Shown in pieces: positions 8,101-12,500 of a stretch of DNA of 12,500 nt. The stretch covers positions 1 to 12,500 of the forward strand of contig LT636203.1 of the NCBI GenBank assembly GCA_900128565.1, written 5' to 3'. The notes beneath the pieces are model-generated. The model worked only from the letters and a program-made list of their open reading frames with translations, was not told where the DNA came from and made no database searches. Both the position numbers and the translations under genes were made by a program. The DNA comes from Stramenopiles sp. TOSAG23-6 (lineage: Eukaryota; Sar). Within the stretch, counting starts at the first letter, position 1. Every line of letters begins with the position of its first letter.

Positions 8101-8589
8101 ATAGACTAAACAACCACAGAATGCCGAATAAATGCCGACAACTGGTGGAATATTAGCAATCATCGCGTGTGCCATAGCTTTCGGAACAATGACGAAGGAC
8201 ATAGTTATTCCTACAATAGTGTCATGCAAAAGGTTGTTACGGAAGTCATATTTTGGTATCCATGAAAGTACTGGGATGAGGCGTAAACAAGTAACTCGAA
8301 CGCCTTGACGGCAGCAATAGTGGTTCTTACATCCCGCTTGAATGAATTCAGTTATCGTTCGCAAAAAAAACTGAAAGTATTGATTGATAACATAGAATGC
8401 ATTATCTGGTAGCGTATCGTGATAGTATTTGGAAAATTCAGCTTCGGTTGCTAATCCAATATTCTGTTGTTCACCTTGTTGTTCAAGTTGACAAGAAGGC
8501 TTCCTGTGGTGGATTTGAGAAGACCGAGGTTGAATAGCTTTCGGTATTGTTATCTTTTTAGATCTACTATTTGAGTGTAGCAAAGTCAT
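5134..8589 (-). CDS. SulP/SLC26-type anion (probably sulfate) transporter with STAS and two RCK_C (TrkA_C)-like domains
   Basis: A single uninterrupted frame of 1151 residues; the first ATG is at 8589-8587 (the frame extends slightly upstream only through a GTG). Residues about 100-565 form the SulP membrane core, opening with the family signature RLIPVLSWIPKYDFRNNLL, then VPKAMAHAMIANIPPVVGIYS and the FGTKYNLSLGTAALIS segment. Later come ELRALAFANVVSGFFGG, GGSFSGSAI and LPKATLSVIIIIAL. A Lys/His-rich loop of about 55 residues (378-433) is inserted before ELRALAFAN. A STAS domain spans about 605-820 (LVDTDSCLGIYLITGPLNFAN ... FSGVTHLDSAAIVML), split by a charged insert near 640-705. Two further domains follow: about 845-915 (INFRRQYNASILSI, FEPHDVLLI) and 1048-1112 (LRGLPGLFLVARQRG, DVLWFAG). 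They resemble the RCK_C/TrkA_C pairs of SLC13-type and algal SAC1-like transporters. SulP proteins move sulfate or related anions across membranes; substrate here is inferred. Most SulP proteins are 500-750 residues, so this one is unusually long. Confidence 0.92.
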   Translation of the reverse strand: MTLLHSNSRSKKITIPKAIQPRSSQIHHRKPSCQLEQQGEQQNIGLATEAEFSKYYHDTLPDNAFYVINQYFQFFLRTITEFIQAGCKNHYCCRQGVRVTCLRLIPVLSWIPKYDFRNNLLHDTIVGITMSFVIVPKAMAHAMIANIPPVVGIYSAFCGCLVYGIFGTKYNLSLGTAALISMVYGDAISSSDRTPEENIAIIPTFSMIVGIVTLLLSILGADALVVFIPPCVFGGFTTAAAFLIAGSQLKHIVGLPLKAHTGFHSTIIEIVENIEQICLLTTLVSFLSFLLLIISKFVVKKISPHSPDPGPIILVILSTVISKVLALNGRGLAVVGACPTGLTITYPKSIDMIYDVILNAITVAVLNYILTTTIGKSLKNGEKQTRQQAVYHKHPAKQLDKRNACKETKHSKNSSIDPKKTMGNINTTASFDSSQELRALAFANVVSGFFGGMTVGGSFSGSAILLDLNAVTMLHNFVNAAIMLILIFFMLPLLDSLPKATLSVIIIIALVKLLNFGTPHRLLMIKAGDCFLWVITFICTICFGVFLGLSVGIAAALVVLTLRNNSISIAELGKIPNTTLYRELKRFPDAKRLVQSIPSEGSLVDTDSCLGIYLITGPLNFANADECENTLMTALTSLIANNTKSLKKVNHSQQAALELGIVRNKKVQEKYSGNFKDEKQIEKSKVDSYNINIGTDNTPLTRAFDDSNDSFHMLLSFSGVTHLDSAAIVMLQKFYLYCTARRVKLYFCGWNASCREILYRARAYDANYLHKIVQTEKHKHEEHGFMNNQSVIKEWQKCSGPLNPNLWFLSLHDAVCRIGARVAKNDSQSETDAGSLHGLVHNPSPVLSRILQVRIRDTSLNKLVGVTPKEINFRRQYNASILSIIRSNIVLRGTIGRTIFEPHDVLLINIGAGFSWDNIATKRDLELIIFNDFQQNNQVGTPAHDSRSVFQKLKKYSVQRSNEKKIGKDLQIVKETTINTMTSNTSKKEICSETSQYCQNATTNDVYVGSNENLIQQEVVRPKDLLAAMRVRSYSEMKDPKYIPASSRSLQGQTVENAGLRGLPGLFLVARQRGRDGVVEHAIGPETLLDRHDVLWFAGHRSAAISTLKAMPGLEAPDITEVKDNKLHTREVTNKGNVVVWDIGMDKTETY

Positions 8590-8883
8590 ATGGGAAGGAA
8601 TTAGCACGCGTAAAGAAAATGACGACAGGCTTAGAAATAAGGCATTCCCAAATTTATAGCGTGGGGTTTTCTTCTTTCAAACTTGTGGAAAGCTACTACA
8701 AATTAATTTTCTGTGTAGTACATATCCAATAGGCTTAGGAGTCAGTTTTGAAGAAGGACATCCATCACAACGCCGAAGCGCCGATTTTGATTTCGGCAAA
8801 ATTTCGCGACCGATCGATTCGCGAAACTTCGTCGAGCTCATCTGTATTTTGAATTGAGTATCGATTCGCGCAGTGACTCCAAA
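8590..8883. promoter_or_regulatory. Divergent promoter region between SulP and Tudor-like genes
   Basis: Only 294 bp separate two divergent start codons, so both promoters and 5' UTRs must lie here. It is less AT-rich than the other spacers. At 8802-8826 there is an inverted repeat, TTTCGCG / CGCGAAA with an 11-nt spacer, resembling the kind of site bound by a dimeric regulator, and similar to the TTTCGCG core of E2F sites. I cannot assign a TATA box or start site. Confidence 0.45.
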
Positions 8884-10770
8884 ATGCAAGCTCTTCAAAG
8901 CGATGCGAATAAGCGTGTAACGACACACTCTGATGTTGGGAATCTGTGTGACACTATAGTTTCTGGTGTTGACGACGAGGTAATTGTTCGCTCAGTTAAA
9001 AATAAATGGCTTAATCAACGCGTAAAGGTGTTGTGGACTGACAAAAAATGGTATAAAGGTACCGTAGTCGCTTATAACAAATTAGATGACAAATATGATA
9101 TATCATATGACAATGGTAATGCGAATTACATTCGTCTTCCTCAGCCAAATGTTGTACTTCTTGGAAGTAAATCACCTATCCAAAAAAAACTATCTAAAAT
9201 ATCTAGAGCTACCCCTCATTCGAACAGTCGTATTAAAAATAACGATAAGACTTCTGATTTACTCCTAGGTTTCTCTATTGGCGATATCGGTGCAGCAGTA
9301 TCTGCTCTTCGTCGTGATTTGAACAAAAAGAACGAAACGCCAAAAATAACCAGATATAAGAAGGGCAAGACGAAAAAGAGAAAATCTTTGTGTGTGGATA
9401 GTAAGAATAATTATAACAGTGTAAAGAAAAGAAAAAAGTGTAACCCTGGAACACAAGCATCTTTCAAAATTCGCTCTGGTAATAGTTTTGCAAATATTTC
9501 TTCAGAAGAAACTTTTGATATTGATAATTCTCGTAGACTAACCCGGCGTTTGTTTTCTATTAAAGCTCGTAAAGCACGTTCTAAGCATTGGACGTCGAAT
9601 CATTATAAGTATGAACCTCTTGATATTTTAGGTCGGAAAATTCGTCTATGTTTCGTTCGACAAGGTAAAAGACGAAAATATAAGACAAAAATATTTCCAG
9701 ATAGATGTCCAATTTTTGATAGAGATGATATAGTTAAGAACCAAATGCAAATGTATGCAGCGCAAAGGCGTTTTCCACATATGAATCCTCAAAATTATTA
9801 CCCTAACCCTAACAATTATAACCCTAACAATGCACATACTCAATATATGATGTATCAATCGTATGGAAAGGTCAATCAAAGTATAAATAATACTGATTTA
9901 TATACAAGACCAATGAGACATGGTAGTATAGTTCACCCTGACTATAACCCAAATCATATAAATATGGATTCTTCAATTGGCGTCTCAAATAAACCAGAAT
10001 TTAGTAGTAATGTACAAGTTGCAATACCCAAAGGTATCTCAAATGGTACGGCGTATGCAACCTATAATGAGTCAAATACATCAATAATGAAAGATACTCG
10101 ATCATGTGAAGGATCGAGAGTTCATGGATCATTTACATTAGTCGATGGTGAAGTGAACCGAATAAATTATCCTCCGAGTTTGTTTTCAGCTGCTCAAGGA
10201 TCACTATCTCCAGGATCTAAAGAAATATCTCCAGGATCTAAAGAAATAATGAGTAGCTCAAATAGTAATGACAAGCAAGAAATAATGAGTAGCTCAAATA
10301 GTAATGACAATCAAGAAATAATGAGTAGCTCAAATAGTAATAGTAATGTAAAAAGTGAAGCCCAAACTTCAATTTTGCATAGGAGTAAAATAGACAATGG
10401 CACTGGTACTTTTGAAACTTCAAAGAATCATACTATAGAAAAAAACAAAATTTTATCTGAGAGTTCAGAAAATGTCAAGACTACAGGAAATAATAAAAAT
10501 GCTGAAAATGTTTCGCAAAATGAAGAAGAAAATCAACCAAATTATCCCCAATTAACTGCACTTGCTCTTTTTATTTCGAAAATTGCACCAAAGAGAGGTA
10601 TCCACACGGCTCAGAGTGCAGCACGCCATATACTTCATCAGTACGCTTTGCATTGGCCAGATTTACTCGAAGATTTATCGTCAATTTACGATGGACCCGA
10701 TGCTTACAAACCGTTATCAGAGCTCAAAGCTACTATTAGAGCAAGCAATTTTGAAAAATTGGTATGTTGA
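8884..10770 (+). CDS. Tudor-like domain protein with basic, Asn-rich and Ser-repeat regions
   Basis: A single-exon frame of 628 residues from the first ATG (8884-8886) to TGA at 10768-10770; the frame continues upstream only through a TTG. Residues about 43-93 form a Tudor-like barrel: LNQRVKVLWTDKKWYKGTVV, then KYDISYDNGNANYIRL. This follows the pattern of chromatin-associated Tudor domains that read methylated lysine or arginine. A strongly basic stretch near 153-190 (KKGKTKKRKS, VKKRKKC) is a likely nuclear localisation signal. About 290-360 is rich in Asn, Pro, Tyr and Met; 440-490 is made of exact Ser/Asn repeats. The last 75 residues (LTALALFISKIAPKRGIHTA ... HWPDLLEDLSSIYDGP) look folded and may be a second, conserved domain I do not recognise. 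A nuclear, chromatin-linked role is inferred from the domain and the basic region. No introns are present. Confidence 0.85.
   Translation: MQALQSDANKRVTTHSDVGNLCDTIVSGVDDEVIVRSVKNKWLNQRVKVLWTDKKWYKGTVVAYNKLDDKYDISYDNGNANYIRLPQPNVVLLGSKSPIQKKLSKISRATPHSNSRIKNNDKTSDLLLGFSIGDIGAAVSALRRDLNKKNETPKITRYKKGKTKKRKSLCVDSKNNYNSVKKRKKCNPGTQASFKIRSGNSFANISSEETFDIDNSRRLTRRLFSIKARKARSKHWTSNHYKYEPLDILGRKIRLCFVRQGKRRKYKTKIFPDRCPIFDRDDIVKNQMQMYAAQRRFPHMNPQNYYPNPNNYNPNNAHTQYMMYQSYGKVNQSINNTDLYTRPMRHGSIVHPDYNPNHINMDSSIGVSNKPEFSSNVQVAIPKGISNGTAYATYNESNTSIMKDTRSCEGSRVHGSFTLVDGEVNRINYPPSLFSAAQGSLSPGSKEISPGSKEIMSSSNSNDKQEIMSSSNSNDNQEIMSSSNSNSNVKSEAQTSILHRSKIDNGTGTFETSKNHTIEKNKILSESSENVKTTGNNKNAENVSQNEEENQPNYPQLTALALFISKIAPKRGIHTAQSAARHILHQYALHWPDLLEDLSSIYDGPDAYKPLSELKATIRASNFEKLVC
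10207..10248 (+). repeat. 21-nt tandem repeat, two exact copies, coding
   Basis: Two identical 21-nt units (TCTCCAGGATCTAAAGAAAT plus A), each encoding SPGSKEI, sit in the low-complexity part of the Tudor-like protein. They run straight into the 36-nt repeats, with which they share the ending AAGAAATA. Confidence 0.92.
10249..10343 (+). repeat. 36-nt tandem repeat, two full copies and one partial, coding
   Basis: Units start at 10249, 10285 and 10321, each opening ATGAGTAGCTCAAATAGTAA and encoding MSSSNSND(K/N)QEI. The first two differ by one base and the third breaks off after about 23 nt. The low divergence indicates recent expansion in frame. Confidence 0.9.
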
Positions 10771-10866
10771 ATGATTTTCTAATATTTTTGTTGACTAAAG
10801 CGATTTTCTATACATAAATATCCACAAAACTCAAATAAATATAGCTAAAAAGATTAAAAACGTTTT
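10771..10866. other. Short convergent spacer
   Basis: This 96-bp spacer lies between the stop codons of the Tudor-like gene and the sulfotransferase gene. It contains CAAATAAATATAG near 10833, which could serve polyadenylation of the plus-strand gene. Nothing else is visible. Confidence 0.5.
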
Positions 10867-12445
10867 TTATTTCATTCTTGTTCCCGCCCAAATCATCTTT
10901 TTTTGGGTCGTGGTATCATGGGGAGATTTTTTACCACGTTGTTTTTGTATACCAACCAGTCCTTCACCAACAATGTCAACTCCACGAATTCTTTTTATTT
11001 GTTTCACCCCCGAAAAGCCACGCCCAAAAGGATCGTTTGCAGTTTTTTCTCTGAGAACAGAGCCTTCTTTGTTGACTACAAAGGCCACAGCTCCACCGGG
11101 TCCACGTATCCAGGAATCCTCGGTCATAGGAAGTAACCGAGGCGAATTAATGTCAGGATCAATAAATTGTTCATACCCAAAAACTTTTAATAAACTTGTT
11201 ATATTTGTTTGTCTTGATACCCACACTCGTTGTTCCCTGGTATAATGATGAAGATTTTTCCCAATCACGCCACCAGTTCTGGGTTTATATACACCAATAT
11301 TTGCACCAGAGTCATCAGCCCCTCGATCATTTGATGACTCCTTTTCATTAGCAGAGTTTTGCTTTACAGTTTTATGAGCACTCGCATGTTCTTCCCGCGA
11401 GAGTTCTTCTGCCATATTCACAGCTCTCTCTCGAATATTCGCCAATCTACTCAAATTACCATCAGATATAAATTCAGCTATTTTATCCACAGCTTCCTTT
11501 CTAGAATCCAAATTTACTAAATCTTCAAAACGAATAATTAATAAACCACCTCGGAGACCTTCCCGAATTGTATGTTCACCTGGCTTACTCAAAATAATGC
11601 CATCAGGATCATGAGAATTTTTAGCGAGATTTAGCCAAAAATGGTGAAATTCAGCCCAAATATTCATTTCTCTGAAGACCATATCATCCCACACATATGT
11701 TGTAAAAAAATATTTTACATTTAATTTTTTTGTTAGATACATTTTGTTTTGAAAAAATTGAATATACATTCAATTTTGAAAACATATATCTCCCCATCTT
11801 TTCATTGAATACTCTGAATCCTTGACAGTTTTTGTATGCGAAGATGTTAATATAAAATTGAAGTAGCTATTGACAGCATCAAATGGATTTCTTATCACCA
11901 ATATTGCTCTATCACAAGAATACAATTTCCAGCCTGATCTTTCGGGGAAGTGGGTTTTTACAACCTCGACATTGCTGTTCACGGAACCCTCCCCCATGAA
12001 TCCCTTTTTACGAAGAGCAACACTTAAAGCACGATCAGGACGGACATCACTCCCAGTGACATTTCCTGTGATACGTTCCACTATACTACGGGTGAAGCTA
12101 TTACCTGATCGCGGGAAGCTTGTTAGACTTATATGTCCGCCATAGCGTTTCAATTGGTCATTTGTTATCATCTGCGACGACGCTGGGCCTAATTTCTTTT
12201 CAACACAAATGTTATCTTTTTTCTTTGTAAAAAATGAGGGAATTGGCGGAGGCAAAAATGGCAGTGTTGGCATGTTTGCCAAAGTCTGTGAATGTAATCC
12301 AAGTAAGTTATCTTCAACTTTACACAAAGCTGAATGAAGACGACCATAATTGCGACATATTGCTTGTAGCTCTAATAAAAGAGAAATAAACTCAGGACGT
12401 AACGTAGCAATGCCGCGAGCACCTGGAATTTCAGATCCTTTCATC
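10867..12445 (-). CDS. PAPS-dependent sulfotransferase, 3' two exons (5' end beyond window)
   Basis: Exons are 12445-11784 and 11696-10867, with stop TAA at 10867-10869, giving about 496 visible residues. An intron ends at 12446, so the start lies to the right of the window. The segment HISLTSFPRSGNSFTRS (about visible residues 105-121) is the 5'-phosphosulfate-binding loop of sulfotransferases. CDRAILVIRNPFDAVNSYFN (about 178-197) is the 3'-phosphate-binding strand and helix with the expected Arg and Ser. Exon 2 supplies YVWDDMVFREMNIWAEFHHF and the downstream IIRFEDLV element. The order fits enzymes that move a sulfuryl group from PAPS to a carbohydrate, protein or small acceptor, and most resembles WSCD-like sulfotransferases. 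The acceptor cannot be read from sequence. The N-terminal part visible is not obviously a membrane anchor; any anchor would lie in the missing exons. The last 100 residues are Gly/Lys-rich and unlike the core family. Confidence 0.85.
11697..11783 (-). mobile_element. Introner-type intron in sulfotransferase gene, decayed copy, 87 bp
   Basis: Minus strand: starts GTTTTC and ends ACAACAT. The palindromic core is largely lost, but ATGTATCTAAC remains from its right end with the branch-like CTAAC, followed by a weak T-tract and AAAATATTTTTTTAC. Removal joins GATATAT to ATGTGTGG and reads W-G-D-I-Y-V-W-D-D, which fits the sulfotransferase fold. Confidence 0.75.
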
Positions 12446-12500
12446 ATGTATTTTGGAAAAATATTTCAAAAAAAATCGTTAGGTACAAAATTTCGTACGA
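12446..12500 (-). mobile_element. Introner-type intron in sulfotransferase gene, cut by window edge
   Basis: This is the 3' part of a minus-strand copy: core at 12483-12498, CTAAC at 12478-12482, a T-tract, GAAATATTTTTCC and the AAAATACAT end. It is nearly identical to the copy at 1-55, although the two lie in different genes on opposite strands. Confidence 0.8.

Noticed and set aside
8590-8607. Upstream extension of the SulP frame to a GTG
   Set aside because: A GTG start is unlikely in a eukaryotic nuclear gene; the ATG six codons downstream is preferred. The same reasoning rejects the TTG at 8854 for the Tudor-like gene.
9801-9828. CCCTAACCCTAAC and a further CCCTAAC, resembling telomere repeats
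   Set aside because: They lie in frame inside the Asn/Pro-rich part of the Tudor-like protein, number only three units, and are explained by the amino-acid repeat.

Overview
This is a stretch of eukaryotic nuclear DNA, AT-rich in its spacers and introns. Reading frames are interrupted by introns, long T-tracts lie on the coding strand of the introns, there are no bacterial-style operons or ribosome binding sites, and the gene families (Tudor-like chromatin reader, SulP with eukaryote-style extensions, PAPS sulfotransferase) fit a protist. TAG, TGA and TAA all end frames, so the code looks standard. The lineage cannot be fixed from sequence alone. Mass-produced, near-identical introns with non-GT/AG borders are reported for parasitic dinoflagellates (Amoebophrya) and, in a different form, for the larvacean Fritillaria, while introners with ordinary borders occur in some algae. 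A dinoflagellate-related or other alveolate/stramenopile protist is my best guess, at low confidence.

Layout: (1) 56-1763, plus strand: 3' part of a gene for an unrecognised protein with a Rossmann-like start and a C-terminal hydrophobic segment, five visible exons. (2) 2030-4553, minus strand, convergent with gene 1: an eight-exon gene for a 583-aa protein with an array of RRRSS motifs and a helical C-terminal half. (3) 5134-8589, minus: a single-exon 1151-aa SulP anion transporter with a STAS domain and two C-terminal RCK_C/TrkA_C-like domains. (4) 8884-10770, plus, divergent from gene 3: a single-exon 628-aa Tudor-like protein with low-complexity repeats. (5) 10867-12445, minus: the 3' two exons of a PAPS-dependent sulfotransferase that runs off the right edge.

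The most striking thing is a single family of about 90-155 bp introns. All twelve complete introns and the two cut by the window edges belong to it. Each lies in the sense orientation of its host gene. Most start GTAYGT, carry a 16-nt near-palindromic core (consensus GTACGAAATTTCGTAC) immediately followed by a CTAAC branch-point-like motif, and end in ACAT rather than AG. Reading frame forces these borders in every case. Outer ends form a short inverted repeat (ATGTAY... / ...ATACAT), and in most cases an AT at the exon edge is repeated at the intron's 3' end, as expected of a transposing intron (introner). One antisense copy of the core sits inside a coding exon of gene 2, and two introns contain doubled modules.

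Functionally, the SulP transporter and the sulfotransferase would sit at the two ends of sulfate use (uptake, then transfer from PAPS). They are separated by an unrelated gene, so this is at most suggestive. Introns are restricted to three of five genes; the 3.4-kb and 1.9-kb frames of genes 3 and 4 have none.
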